This document shows, one piece after another, positions 18,826 through 28,319 of a stretch of DNA of 48,968 nucleotides; position 1 is the first letter of the stretch, and the number at the start of each line of letters is the position of its first letter. Origin of the DNA: Nitrospira sp. Its GTDB lineage: Bacteria > Nitrospirota > Nitrospiria > Nitrospirales > Nitrospiraceae. The notes below the pieces were generated by a model. The model searched no databases. It was not told the DNA's origin and was given only the letters and a program-made list of their open reading frames with translations. The stretch lies in contig JADYYH010000045.1 of assembly GCA_020853775.1 (NCBI GenBank), forward strand, positions 1 through 48,968. Reading direction: 5' to 3'. The translations under genes and the position numbers were made by a program.

Positions 18826-20313
18826 CTACACGACTCCTTTCCGGCGCACGGGATGCGTCACACGAGCCACGATAAATCGGGTCGTCGAAGTGGTGGCGGC
18901 GAATCGGGCATCGATCCGTTGCCCCACGATCCAGGCAATCTGTTCTCGAGACAACAGCAGTGGGATGTGTTCTCGCATAGACCGACTCAGTTTTGCATCT
19001 GTGAAGTAATCTTGCAATTTCTTTCGTCGACCGGCCATCCCCACAGGGGAAAAAAAATCCCCCGGACGCCACGATCGAACCGTTAACGGCAACAACAGCC
19101 GCTCGGCATCAAAAATGGCGACTGCAGAGGAAGGCTTGTTCAGTAATGCCCTCCCCCGTTCACGCGTCACCACCGCGATGCGAATCAAGGCTCCGGTTGG
19201 CGGCCATGTCACGGTGCACGGCACGGCGACCTGCGGAACAGTCTGAAGAGTGACACTGGATGCAGGTTGAGGACTCGCTTCTGTCCTCACGCCGGCAGGA
19301 GCCTCATCCGGCGCAATTCGTACCAATCCCTGTTCGCATGTCACCACCAGAGATCCCACCCTCCATGAACCGCCTGAGCGCTTCGTGGACAAAGAGGCTA
19401 ACAATGCGAGCACGACATCGCCACGCGGTCCACCGACCGATGGTGAGAGCGCATGCATGGCCTGCCTCAGCATACGGCGCTGCAGGGCTGCATGCTGTTC
19501 GATCAAGGCGCTTCGATCAAGGAGAATGGTCTGTGAGTCCCGACTTACTGTGACCCTGCCCAGGCGCCGCGCAGCCAGCCGCTCCAAGAGCCGGTCGTCT
19601 TCGCGCACCATGTCGGCCTGTCGCGCGAGCAGCCGGACCGTTGCCGGGGCCAGGGACTGCATCACCGGAAGCAGTTCATGCCGGACTCGATTACGAAGAT
19701 AGATCGACCTCGCATTGCTGGAATCGGTCCGAAAGGACACACCCATGGTTTCGAGATAGGACAGGATTTCGCGCCGCGTCACGGTCAGGAGTGGACGCAC
19801 AAAGCGGTGCCCGCGGCTATGGGGCATGCCGCTCAGGCCGCGTAAACCGGCCCCACGCAACATTCGCAACAGCACCGTTTCAGCCTGATCATCCGCCGTA
19901 TGCCCAAGCGCCACCCGATCGACGCCGAGTTCGGTGGTCAGATCGAGGAATAACCGATAGCGCAGCTCACGGGCACGCGCCTGCAATGAGCTCGAATGAC
20001 CGGGCCCACGCGCAGGAATAGGGAGCGACCTCACGATACAGGGAAGATTCAGCCGGCGGCAGAGCTCGGCGACAAATGCGGCATCCCCGTCCGACTCGGC
20101 CCCCCGCAACCCGTAGTTGCAATGGACGACCGTCAGCGACCATTTCCACGCCGGTGCGAGTTCGTGGAGGACGGAGAGCAAGGCCACGGAATCCGGTCCA
20201 CCGGACACAGCCACCAGCACAGATTGGCCCGGTTGAAGGAGTGCGCGCGTGCGGAGGGCCCGGGCTACCCGGTTACGAAGGGGATGCTTCAGGGCTGTGG
20301 AAGAACCTGCCAT
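18826..20313 (-). CDS. tilS: tRNA(Ile)-lysidine synthetase
   Basis: A 495-aa enzyme that attaches lysine to C34 of tRNA-Ile(CAU), changing its identity from Met to Ile. The PP-loop motif SGGPDS is at 37-42. The N-terminal ATPase domain is followed by a TilS central domain and a C-terminal domain containing RSWRPGDFFSP and GRRKKLQDYFTDAKL. It begins 3 nt after ribF and ends 2 nt before hpt. Confidence 0.95.
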   Translation of the reverse strand: MAGSSTALKHPLRNRVARALRTRALLQPGQSVLVAVSGGPDSVALLSVLHELAPAWKWSLTVVHCNYGLRGAESDGDAAFVAELCRRLNLPCIVRSLPIPARGPGHSSSLQARARELRYRLFLDLTTELGVDRVALGHTADDQAETVLLRMLRGAGLRGLSGMPHSRGHRFVRPLLTVTRREILSYLETMGVSFRTDSSNARSIYLRNRVRHELLPVMQSLAPATVRLLARQADMVREDDRLLERLAARRLGRVTVSRDSQTILLDRSALIEQHAALQRRMLRQAMHALSPSVGGPRGDVVLALLASLSTKRSGGSWRVGSLVVTCEQGLVRIAPDEAPAGVRTEASPQPASSVTLQTVPQVAVPCTVTWPPTGALIRIAVVTRERGRALLNKPSSAVAIFDAERLLLPLTVRSWRPGDFFSPVGMAGRRKKLQDYFTDAKLSRSMREHIPLLLSREQIAWIVGQRIDARFAATTSTTRFIVARVTHPVRRKGVV

Positions 20314-20316
20314 CGC

Positions 20317-21279
20317 TCATGACTGGGAACGGAGGGGGGAAACGGGATCCAAGGCCGCCTCGCGCAACCTTGTGCGGGCGGCGTTCACGTCCAGCTCAAT
20401 CTGCCTGGTTAACGCCTCTGCAGACGCGAACACGCGGTCTTCTCGCACAAATCCCAGCAGCTCCACACGGATCGATTCCCCATAGAGCTCCAGCCGTTCA
20501 TCCAGGATCGACACCTCGAGCAATCGTTCTCCGGCCCCAAACGTGGGCCTGGTGCCGATGTAGACGACCGAGTCCAAGGCGCGCCCATTCCAGAGCACTC
20601 TCGCTGCATACACACCGTCCGGCGGAATGACCCGTCCTTCAGGCAGGCGAAGGTTGGCCGTGGGCCATCCCAGCTCCGTCCCGCGGTGAGCACCGGGAAT
20701 CACTGTCCCTTCGATGTTGTACGGTCTCCCCAGGAAACGAATCGCCTTCTGCAGATCACCCGCTTGGATCATCTGGCGAATCCGTGTCGAGCTCACCACC
20801 TCCCCGTCGAGAGTCACGGGGGGCATGGGATGCACACGAAACCCGAGCTGCGCGCCGAGCTCAAGCAGATCCGCAATCCGACCAGCCCGCCCCTTCCCGA
20901 ACGCGAAATGCTCGCCGACAAACAACTCCCGGGTGCCGATGCCGTCACAGAGTACCTGTTTCGCAAACTGCGCAGGGCTCAATGCGGCAAACGCGGTCGT
21001 GAATTCCAGGAACACCACTTCATCGATGCCGGCGGCCTCGAAGCGAGCCAGTTTTTCTTCCGGCGTCGTGAGAAACATCAAATTAACCTGAGGAGCGAGA
21101 ATCTTGACCGGGTGCGGATCGAACGTGAGCACCAACGCCGTGCCGGACTCGCGCCGTGCCGTTGAGACCACCCGATCCAACAGCGCCCGGTGGCCGTGAT
21201 GGTGACCATCGAAATTTCCGATGGTCACCACCGAATAGGGCCTGGCGATGGATGGCGTGAGACCGCGCGAAACTTTCAT
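20317..21279 (-). CDS. ribF: Riboflavin kinase / FMN adenylyltransferase
   Basis: A 320-aa bifunctional enzyme that makes FMN and then FAD. The N-terminal adenylyltransferase has the nucleotidyltransferase motif [10 protein letters not shown] (21-30) and [10 protein letters not shown]. The C-terminal kinase domain has [20 protein letters not shown] and [11 protein letters not shown]. The start overlaps the hemB stop (ATGA). Confidence 0.96.
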   Translation of the reverse strand: MKVSRGLTPSIARPYSVVTIGNFDGHHHGHRALLDRVVSTARRESGTALVLTFDPHPVKILAPQVNLMFLTTPEEKLARFEAAGIDEVVFLEFTTAFAALSPAQFAKQVLCDGIGTRELFVGEHFAFGKGRAGRIADLLELGAQLGFRVHPMPPVTLDGEVVSSTRIRQMIQAGDLQKAIRFLGRPYNIEGTVIPGAHRGTELGWPTANLRLPEGRVIPPDGVYAARVLWNGRALDSVVYIGTRPTFGAGERLLEVSILDERLELYGESIRVELLGFVREDRVFASAEALTRQIELDVNAARTRLREAALDPVSPLRSQS

Positions 21280-22259
21280 GCGTGTCGTGACTGAAGCAGG
21301 GCTGCCGCTTCTTTCGCAAAATAGGTCAGAATGATCTCCGCGCCGGCGCGTTTGATCGACAGCAGCGACTCCATCATGGCTCGCCGCTCATCCAGCCATC
21401 CCGCCTGCGCAGCGGCTTTGATCATGCTGTATTCGCCGCTGACCTGATAGGCGGCAATGGGCAGGAGCGTCCGCTCACGCGCCGCGCTGATGACATCCAA
21501 ATACGGCATGGCCGGCTTGACCATAATGATATCCGCCCCCTCTTCGACATCCAGATCGATTTCCCGCAACGCCTCGCGCTTGTTGGCAGGATCCATTTGA
21601 TACGACTGCCGGTCGCCGAACTGCGGGCTGGAGTTGGCGGCATCGCGAAAGGGCGCATAAAAGCAGGACGCGAATTTCGCGGCATAGGCCATAATCGGAA
21701 TGTCGACAAATCCGGCCCGATCCAGCTCGTCACGAATGGCGGCCACCCGGCCATCCATCATGTCTGACGGGGCGACCATATCGGCACCTGCCTGGGCATG
21801 GGTTTTCGCCATGGTCCTCAGACAATCCAGCGTCTCGTCGTTGACGATTTTGCCGTTGCGCACGATGCCGCAATGGCCATGGCTCGTGTACTCGTCGATG
21901 CAGACATCGGTGATCACGACCAGCTCGGGAACTTGCTCCTTTACAGCGCGAATGGCACGCTGCACGATTCCGTCGGGGTCGAATCCCGAACTCCCTCGCT
22001 CATCCTTTCGAGCAGGAATACCGAAAAGGATTACGGCAGGAATCCCTAACGACTTGACCTCCTGAACCTCTTTGATCAGGAGATCAATGGAAAGGCGGAA
22101 CTGCCCCGGCATCGAGCTGATCGGTTCACGGCAGCCTTGCCCTTCAGTGACAAACACCGGATAGATGAAGTCATTGGGTGTCAGAGTCGTTTCTCGAACC
22201 ATTCGCCGAAGCGGTTCTGTTTCCCGCGTGCGGCGCATACGTTGCAGCGGAAAGGCCAT
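21276..22259 (-). CDS. hemB: Delta-aminolevulinic acid dehydratase
   Basis: A 327-aa enzyme that condenses two 5-aminolevulinate molecules into porphobilinogen. The Schiff-base lysines are K195 ([15 protein letters not shown]) and K248 ([12 protein letters not shown]). The active-site metal loop reads [15 protein letters not shown]120, D122 and C130. This mixes the zinc-type (three Cys) and magnesium-type (Asp-rich) patterns. GAGGAA lies upstream of the ATG, which is 4 nt after the CBS gene. Confidence 0.97.
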   Translation of the reverse strand: MAFPLQRMRRTRETEPLRRMVRETTLTPNDFIYPVFVTEGQGCREPISSMPGQFRLSIDLLIKEVQEVKSLGIPAVILFGIPARKDERGSSGFDPDGIVQRAIRAVKEQVPELVVITDVCIDEYTSHGHCGIVRNGKIVNDETLDCLRTMAKTHAQAGADMVAPSDMMDGRVAAIRDELDRAGFVDIPIMAYAAKFASCFYAPFRDAANSSPQFGDRQSYQMDPANKREALREIDLDVEEGADIIMVKPAMPYLDVISAARERTLLPIAAYQVSGEYSMIKAAAQAGWLDERRAMMESLLSIKRAGAEIILTYFAKEAAALLQSRHA

Positions 22260-22263
22260 GCGC

Positions 22264-22656
22264 TTATTTCCTCGGCAAGTTGGTCAGGAAGACCACCAAA
22301 TCACGAACCGAAATCATCCCCACCAGTTGCCCATCCTTCGTCACGCCGAGATGGCGCAGATGCGTCTGGGCCATCAGGTCGTTCGCGTCCAACAACGTCT
22401 TATGCTCTTCGATCGTTACGAGCGGCGCCGACATGATTTGTTCAACCGTCGTCTTGGTCATATCGGCCCCTGTCGCCACGACTCTCCGGACCATATCCGT
22501 GTCCGTAATGATGCCGATGACGTCCTTGCCGTTGGTGACGAACAAACTGCCGATGTTGCGATCCCGCATGACGCGGCCTGCCGTGCGCACATCCACATCG
22601 CGCTCCACGGTGATGAACTTGTCTTTCGGAACCATGAATGACTTGACTGGAACCAT
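22264..22656 (-). CDS. CBS-domain pair protein within the haem operon
   Basis: A 130-aa protein that is almost entirely a pair of CBS domains (about 8-60 and 72-125). Typical cores are [20 protein letters not shown] and [22 protein letters not shown] pairs usually bind adenine nucleotides, so this may sense energy state. It has its own GGGAGG site and lies between cobA-hemD and hemB, 4 nt before hemB. It is paralogous to the protein at 45.8-46.3 kb. A regulatory role in tetrapyrrole synthesis is only suggested by position. Confidence 0.88.
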   Translation of the reverse strand: MVPVKSFMVPKDKFITVERDVDVRTAGRVMRDRNIGSLFVTNGKDVIGIITDTDMVRRVVATGADMTKTTVEQIMSAPLVTIEEHKTLLDANDLMAQTHLRHLGVTKDGQLVGMISVRDLVVFLTNLPRK

Positions 22657-22708
22657 GCGGCATCCTCCCTGTTAAGTAACGAACATCTTGCCGATCAACT
22701 CCACACGA

Positions 22709-24271
22709 TCATCGATTCGCCGACGCGGGACGGCGATCAAGTTCAACATGCCGGACGATGGCGTCGGTTAGCGCAGGAATAGTGTTCTCCGCCGCCATGA
22801 CATGCACGGGCAGACCGGCTTCCCGTGCGGTCGCCGCCGTGATTGGGCCGATGCAAGCGACCGTCGTCTCCCCGATCAGACGCAACAAATCCTCCTTCGA
22901 GGAAAACAAGCCCACAAAGTTTCGCACGGTCGACGAACTGGTAAACGAAATCACGTCAATTTCACCGGCTCCGAGCCGCTCAACCAGGCGGTCCAGCGCC
23001 ACGGTGGGAAGAATAGTCCGATAGACCGGCACCACATCGACCTCCGCTCCCTGCGCGCGCAATTGCTCCGGGAGCAGCTCACGGGCCACCAGGGCACGAG
23101 GAATTAACACCTTCGCTCCGCGAAGCTGCCGTCCGGCTAACGCATCAAGGATACCCTCCGCCTGAAACTGTTCAGGAATCACATCGGCGCGCAAGCCATA
23201 CGCGGCCAGCGCCTCCGCGGTGCGCGGCCCGATGCAGCAAATGGTGAGACCGGCCAAGGCGCGGACATCGCGGTGCGTGGCGAGCAACCGGGTCATGAAG
23301 GGGCCGACGCCGTTCACACTGGTGAAGATCAACCAGTTGTACGTATCCACACGAGCCAAGGCCGCATCGAGCAGGGCCCAATCCTCTGGAGCCACGATCT
23401 CAATGGTCGGACATTCCACCGCCTCCCCGCCTTGAGCCTGGATTAAATCGGAAAACTCAGCGGCTTGCGGTTTCGGTCGCGTGACGAGAATCCGTTTTCC
23501 AAACAAGGGACGCTGCTCAAACCAGTTGAGCTGCGCTCGCAGACGCACCACCTCCCCGACTACGATCACGGTCGGCGGTTCCATATGAGCAGCCGCCGCC
23601 TTTTCGACGATATTATCCAGGGTACCCACAACCGTCCGCTGCGACACGCGCGTTCCCCAGCGAATGACGGCCACAGGCGTCGTGCCCTCCTTACCCTCGG
23701 CCCGCAAAGACTGCACAATCTTCGGCAGGTTGGTCATGCCCATGAGAAAGACCAGGGTGCCGTGGGCGGTCGCCAAACGAGTCCACTCGATGCTGCTGCG
23801 CTGTTTCGTAGGATCTTCATGACCGGTGATGAACGTCACGGTCGATGCGAGGGTCCGATGCGTCACGGGAATCCCGGCATAGGCCGGAGCCGCGACGGCC
23901 GCAGTCACACCCGGCACGACTTCATACTCCAATCCAGCCGCTGCGACGGCTTCCGCCTCTTCCCCTCCGCGACCGAATACAAACGGATCGCCGCCTTTCA
24001 GCCGGACCACACATTTTCCGGTACGGGCCTGATCGATCAAGAGGCGATTGATCTCCGATTGATCGCGATAGTGGCCGCGTCCGCGCCGACCGACGTACAG
24101 TCGTTCTGCCGTAGGAGACACATGTTGCAGCAGCGCTTCGTTCGCGAGGTAATCGTAGAGGACAACATCGGCCTGTTCCAGGCACTCCTTACCGCGCAAC
24201 GTCAGCAGCTTCGGATCACCGGGACCGGCGCCGACCAAATAGACGGTTCCTTTGCGCGTCGTCATGACCAT
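22709..24271 (-). CDS. cobA-hemD: Fused uroporphyrinogen-III C-methyltransferase / uroporphyrinogen-III synthase
   Basis: A 520-aa fusion. The N-terminal ~250 aa is a SUMT-type methylase (VYLVGAGPGDPKLLTLRG, VVRLKGGDPFVFGRGGEE, EYEVVPGVTAA) that makes precorrin-2. The C-terminal ~260 aa is HemD (GKRILVTRPKPQAAEF, WLIFTSVNGVGPF, ISFTSSSTVRNFVGLF), which closes the ring to uroporphyrinogen III. The two activities sit at the branch between haem and sirohaem/d1/cobalamin. The ATG overlaps the hemC stop by 1 nt (TAATG). Another ATG follows at 24265. Confidence 0.95.
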   Translation of the reverse strand: MVMTTRKGTVYLVGAGPGDPKLLTLRGKECLEQADVVLYDYLANEALLQHVSPTAERLYVGRRGRGHYRDQSEINRLLIDQARTGKCVVRLKGGDPFVFGRGGEEAEAVAAAGLEYEVVPGVTAAVAAPAYAGIPVTHRTLASTVTFITGHEDPTKQRSSIEWTRLATAHGTLVFLMGMTNLPKIVQSLRAEGKEGTTPVAVIRWGTRVSQRTVVGTLDNIVEKAAAAHMEPPTVIVVGEVVRLRAQLNWFEQRPLFGKRILVTRPKPQAAEFSDLIQAQGGEAVECPTIEIVAPEDWALLDAALARVDTYNWLIFTSVNGVGPFMTRLLATHRDVRALAGLTICCIGPRTAEALAAYGLRADVIPEQFQAEGILDALAGRQLRGAKVLIPRALVARELLPEQLRAQGAEVDVVPVYRTILPTVALDRLVERLGAGEIDVISFTSSSTVRNFVGLFSSKEDLLRLIGETTVACIGPITAATAREAGLPVHVMAAENTIPALTDAIVRHVELDRRPASANR

Positions 24272-25200
24272 TACGTCCGCCCGTAAATCTCCTTGAGAAT
24301 CACGTCTCCACCAGCCGACAAGAGCCGTTCCGCAAGAGTGGTTCCAAGTTGATGCGCTTCTGCAGCCAGGCCTTGGATGTGCTGGCGAATCACCCGCTTT
24401 CCATCAACACTCGCCACGAGACCATCCAACCTCAGGGTCTCGCCGTCCAACAGGGCATGCGCGGCGATCGGAACCTGACAGCCCCCTTCAAGCCGGTGCA
24501 GCAAGGCCCGTTCGGCGGTCACGGTCATACGGGTGGGACGGTGTTCGAAACGAGCCAACAGATCGCACACCTCGTGATCATTACGACGTGCCTCGATGCC
24601 GAGTGCTCCCTGAGCAATCGCGGGCAGGCTGAGTTCGACAGGAAGATACTCCGTAATTTCCGTATCCCACCCCAGCCGCCGCAAGCCAGCCGCGGCCAAG
24701 ACGATGGCATCAAATTGCCCCTCGCGTAATTTCCTCAGACGCGTGTCCAGATTACCGCGCAGCATCTCGATCACAAAATCAGGGCGATGGTGCAGCAACT
24801 GGGATTGGCGCCGCAGACTACTGGTGCCGATGCGGGCACCAGGCTTCAGCTGATCCAGCCGGCACCCATCCCTCGTAATCAGTGCATCACGTGCATCCTC
24901 ACGCGGAGGCACGCAAAGAATGTCCAGGCCGTGGGGCAATGCCGTCGGCACATCCTTCATGCTGTGGACGGCAAGGTCGATCTCCCCGCTCAGGAGCGCA
25001 TCTTCAATTTCCTTGACGAACAGCCCCTTGCCGCCGATTTTTGCCAGCGGCACATCGAGGATTTTGTCGCCCGAGGTTTGAATGCGCCTCAAGGAGATAG
25101 TGAGCCCGGGGGCCAGTTCCTGGAGACGCGCCCGCACCCATTCGCTTTGATGCACAGCTAACTTGCTGCCCCGTGTCCCGAGAATAAGCGCGCGACTCAT
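24271..25200 (-). CDS. hemC: Porphobilinogen deaminase (hydroxymethylbilane synthase)
   Basis: About 309 aa. It polymerises four porphobilinogens into hydroxymethylbilane. Signatures are LGTRGSKLAVHQ at the N-terminus, the catalytic Asp in HSMKDVP, the Arg-rich GTSSLRRQSQL, and the dipyrromethane-carrying Cys in LEGGCQVPIAAH. I chose ATG 25200; a GTG at 25206 would add two residues. It ends within the start of cobA-hemD. Confidence 0.96.
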   Translation of the reverse strand: MSRALILGTRGSKLAVHQSEWVRARLQELAPGLTISLRRIQTSGDKILDVPLAKIGGKGLFVKEIEDALLSGEIDLAVHSMKDVPTALPHGLDILCVPPREDARDALITRDGCRLDQLKPGARIGTSSLRRQSQLLHHRPDFVIEMLRGNLDTRLRKLREGQFDAIVLAAAGLRRLGWDTEITEYLPVELSLPAIAQGALGIEARRNDHEVCDLLARFEHRPTRMTVTAERALLHRLEGGCQVPIAAHALLDGETLRLDGLVASVDGKRVIRQHIQGLAAEAHQLGTTLAERLLSAGGDVILKEIYGRT

Positions 25201-25287
25201 CGGCACTCACAATCGAATCGGGCGGTGATGGAGGATGGCGCGGCTATGACGATGAATGTGCTCATGGGGAATGACCGGCAGCGCGGC

Positions 25288-26694
25288 TCAACTCACTCGC
25301 CGGCTTTGCTCCTTCGTTGTATGCTGTACCAGTGACGCCCCGGAAAATCGGTTGGCGCCGTTCCCATCGTTGCTCTCCTGCGGCATGTCCTGCGCACCAG
25401 TCTGCGCGGGCGGGTACGGAGCAGGCGTATCCTCAAGGCTGAAAAACCGGCGGGCCGCGTCGACATAGGCCGCGCCGCTGGAAGACGTGGCCTCGGCTTT
25501 CAACGTCACCATCGTGCCATGCACCATTTTATTCACAATGGCCGATGCCAATGCCTCCACGGCGGCTCGATCCTCCGGGGACAGATGCGCCAATCGTGCA
25601 AGAACCTTATCGACCTCACGGCGCTTGATGTCTTCGGTCCGGCCACGCAAGGCGACAATGGTCGGCGTCACTTCCAGCGACTGTAGCCACTGTCCGAGCA
25701 CGGCCACTTCTTCCACGACCATCTGCTCGGCTTTCGTCGCTTCGCGCAACCGGTCTTCCCGGTTTTGCTCGACCCGCATGTGCAGATCGTCGATGTCAAA
25801 GAGGAACGCGTCGTCGATCGGCCTCACCGCTGGGTCAATGTTGCGCGGCACGGAGATATCGATCAAAAACATGGGACGGTTCATGCGTTGTCGCATCGCC
25901 CGCTGCACATCATCGGCGGTGACCAGGTAATGTGACGCTCCGGTCGACACGAGCACGATATCCGCCCCGGCCAGTTCCGTTTTGTACTCTTCAAACGGAA
26001 CGGCGGTGCCGTTGAACTTCTGGGCCAACTCCAACCCATGCTGGAAGTTCCGGGTGGTAATCCTGACTTGGTGTACCCCGTTGGCAATCAGATGACGGGC
26101 CGCGAGCTTGGCCATCTCGCCGGCCCCGATCAAGAGCACCGTCTTCTCGGTCAGGTTGGAAAAAATCTTCTTGGCCAATTCGACGGCCGCGTAACTGATG
26201 GACACGGCCGTCTCGGCAATTTTGGTCTCGGTACGCACGCGTTTGGCGACTGAAATGGCTTTTTTGACGATCTTGTTCAGCAACAACCCGGAGGCCTTGT
26301 GCGTCAAGGCCACTTCGAACGCATCCTTGATCTGCCCGAGAATTTGGGATTCACCGACGATCATGGAATCGAGGCTGGACGCGACGCGGAAAAGATGGCT
26401 GATGGCACGATCGCCGGCATGCCAGTAAAGATGCGGGGTGAGATGTTCAGAGGATAAAGAGAGATGGGTGTCAGCCAGGAATTCCTGCACCCGCCCGTAG
26501 CCGCTTTCCAAGTCTTCGACGACGGCGTACACTTCGACTCGATTACAGGTGGAAAGCAGCAGCCCCTCGCGCACACCAGGATATGTGCAGAGCCGACTGA
26601 GCGCTTCCCGGAGACGACTTTCAGGAACGGCGAGCTTCTCCCGAATCTCGACTGGGGCGGTCTTATGGCTCAATCCGACAACAATGACATGCAT
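25288..26694 (-). CDS. hemA: Glutamyl-tRNA reductase
   Basis: A 468-aa enzyme for the first committed step of tetrapyrrole synthesis by the C5 route: NADPH-dependent reduction of glutamyl-tRNA to glutamate semialdehyde. The catalytic Cys is C50 in LLLSTCNRVEVYAV. The NADPH domain contains LLIGAGEMAKLAARHL. A dimerisation helix region follows. The last ~60 residues (after about 405) are a polar, Pro/Gln/Ser-rich tail longer than usual for the family. Its ATG overlaps the ccsA-like stop by 1 nt (TGATG). No hemL is in the window. Confidence 0.97.
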   Translation of the reverse strand: MHVIVVGLSHKTAPVEIREKLAVPESRLREALSRLCTYPGVREGLLLSTCNRVEVYAVVEDLESGYGRVQEFLADTHLSLSSEHLTPHLYWHAGDRAISHLFRVASSLDSMIVGESQILGQIKDAFEVALTHKASGLLLNKIVKKAISVAKRVRTETKIAETAVSISYAAVELAKKIFSNLTEKTVLLIGAGEMAKLAARHLIANGVHQVRITTRNFQHGLELAQKFNGTAVPFEEYKTELAGADIVLVSTGASHYLVTADDVQRAMRQRMNRPMFLIDISVPRNIDPAVRPIDDAFLFDIDDLHMRVEQNREDRLREATKAEQMVVEEVAVLGQWLQSLEVTPTIVALRGRTEDIKRREVDKVLARLAHLSPEDRAAVEALASAIVNKMVHGTMVTLKAEATSSSGAAYVDAARRFFSLEDTPAPYPPAQTGAQDMPQESNDGNGANRFSGASLVQHTTKEQSRRVS

Positions 26695-27500
26695 CAGGAC
26701 ACCGAACCGTGACTTTTCAACACCACGCCGATCAGCGTCAGAATGACACCGGCGAATCCGATGATGGTGAGATAAGCCGCGCGTTTAGCCCGCCACCCGA
26801 TCGTCAATCGTCCGACCAGCACGGCAAAATAGAAGCCCCACGTCACCATGGCCCACGTTTGTTCAGGGTTCCAGTTTACATAGGTTCCTCGTACGATCTC
26901 GGCAGAAAACGCGCCGCTGATGATCCCCAGTGTCAGAAGCGGAAACCCCATCACGATCGATTGCTGGTTCAAATGATCGAGGTAGTCCAAGGCGGGTAAT
27001 TTCGCATAGAGCACGTTGAACCGTTTCGACTTGAGGAGACCATCCTGAATGAGATACATCACCCCTGCAACAAAGGCGACGGCAAAACCCACGGTTCCCA
27101 GCATACTGAGGGTGACATGCACCCACAGCGTTTTGAAGACCGGCTGCAGACTGGAGGCGCCATCCGAACGAAATGCTGCAGCGGTGACAAGGGACACCAG
27201 TGCCAGCGGGACGATGAAGGAACCAAGCACATGCAGTTGCCGCCGAAATTCTACAGCGAGGAAAACCAGAATGAGCATCCAAGAAAAGAATGACAGGGCT
27301 TCATGAAATGTCGGCAACTGGGCCTGGCTGGAATCGGCCATCCTGGCGACCAGCGCGACGGTATGTGTCGCAAAGCCCGCAGCTGTAATTCCGAGCGAGA
27401 CCTTTGAGAGGGTTTCGGCACGACGGAGCAAATAGGCCAGGTAACACACCGTACTCACGAAATAGAGCCCCATCGTGAGCATGAAGAAAACCGACGACAT
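26694..27500 (-). CDS. CcsA/HemX-type cytochrome c assembly membrane protein
   Basis: A 268-aa membrane protein with about eight hydrophobic helices, of the CcmC/CcsA/HemX superfamily. The haem-handling WWD-like segment reads VNWNPEQTWAMVTW near 215-228. It is the first gene of the tetrapyrrole operon, in the place where HemX-type genes often precede hemA. It may carry haem for c-type cytochrome maturation or influence HemA levels. Sequence alone cannot separate CcsA from HemX. Confidence 0.85.
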   Translation of the reverse strand: MSSVFFMLTMGLYFVSTVCYLAYLLRRAETLSKVSLGITAAGFATHTVALVARMADSSQAQLPTFHEALSFFSWMLILVFLAVEFRRQLHVLGSFIVPLALVSLVTAAAFRSDGASSLQPVFKTLWVHVTLSMLGTVGFAVAFVAGVMYLIQDGLLKSKRFNVLYAKLPALDYLDHLNQQSIVMGFPLLTLGIISGAFSAEIVRGTYVNWNPEQTWAMVTWGFYFAVLVGRLTIGWRAKRAAYLTIIGFAGVILTLIGVVLKSHGSVS

Positions 27501-27556
27501 ACAGCCCCTATCCTCGCAACATTTCAGCGCAAAGCTAATTTTTTCGGGAACTGGAA

Positions 27557-27586
27557 ATTATATCGATGCGACGAGAACGGAGTCAA
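27557..27586 (-). promoter_or_regulatory. Promoter of the tetrapyrrole operon
   Basis: On the minus strand TTGACT (27586-27581), an 18-nt spacer and consensus TATAAT (27562-27557) lie about 57 nt upstream of the ccsA-like ATG. The promoter overlaps the start codon of the divergent RsmI-like gene, so expression of the two may interfere. Confidence 0.65.
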
Positions 27587-28315
27587 GAAAAGTGCGCTCA
27601 ATCCGGCAGCGGGGCAGGAACGTTATTCATTGTGGGAGTACCGATCGGGCATCCGGATGATCTCACGATTCGAGCGCTGTCGACGCTCCGGCGGGTCGAT
27701 GTGATTGCCGCCAAAAATCCGCAATCCACCCAAGCGCTGCTTTCGCATCACGGCATTCAGGCCGTCGTCACAACCTATAATCGGAACAATGCTGCGGAGA
27801 AAGCGCCACTGCTACTGCAGCGTCTGAAACAAGGCCATCATATTGCCCTGGTATCGGATTGCGGAATGCCTGCGATTTACGATCCCGGGAGAGTGTTGAT
27901 CTCCGCGGCATCCAAGGCACACCTTCCTATTGAAGTGATTCCAGGAACGTCTAGCGTCGTTGCGGCGGCTGCGCTCTGTGGCATGGATGGCGACTCATTC
28001 GTCGTCGAAGGGCGTTGGTCCGGTGGGCTGCGCAAAATGACGCATCGCCTTCAAGCGCTCCGCTCCGAGTCCCGCACCATGATTTTTCTCCCTCCGGCGC
28101 AAACAGTCCCCCATCTTCTTTCCCTCATCCTAAGCGCATTCGGGAATCGACGAGTGGTGGTGGCGCTGGATCTTACGAAAGCCACGCAAAAAGTTGTGAG
28201 AGGACGAGTCCGCACTGTCCTCGCAAAGAATGATCTTCACGACACGGACGCTCAGGTCACGTTGATTGTGAAAGGCATGAAATCACAAGGGAAGACCGAA
28301 GAGGGAGCGGTGTGA
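27566..28315 (+). CDS. Divergent RsmI-like tetrapyrrole methylase-fold protein
   Basis: A 249-aa protein clearly related to the SAM-dependent methylase fold of RsmI, which 2'-O-methylates C1402 of 16S rRNA. It keeps the overall order: GTLFIVGVPIGHPDDLTIRA, then LVSDCGMPAIYDPG, then IPGTSSVVAA. Several family-invariant blocks are altered: TPIGN becomes VPIGH, the AEDTR block becomes AKNPQ, DAGTP becomes DCGMP, and PGPSA becomes PGTSS. It may be a diverged RsmI or a methylase with another substrate. It starts divergently from the haem operon with no strong ribosome binding site. Confidence 0.75.
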   Translation: MRRERSQEKCAQSGSGAGTLFIVGVPIGHPDDLTIRALSTLRRVDVIAAKNPQSTQALLSHHGIQAVVTTYNRNNAAEKAPLLLQRLKQGHHIALVSDCGMPAIYDPGRVLISAASKAHLPIEVIPGTSSVVAAAALCGMDGDSFVVEGRWSGGLRKMTHRLQALRSESRTMIFLPPAQTVPHLLSLILSAFGNRRVVVALDLTKATQKVVRGRVRTVLAKNDLHDTDAQVTLIVKGMKSQGKTEEGAV

Positions 28316-28319
28316 TGAC

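Noticed and set aside
18824..19072. Extension of hpt into tilS (266-aa version)
   Set aside because: It overlaps the tilS coding sequence; ATG 18823 follows the tilS stop and has AAAGGAG upstream.
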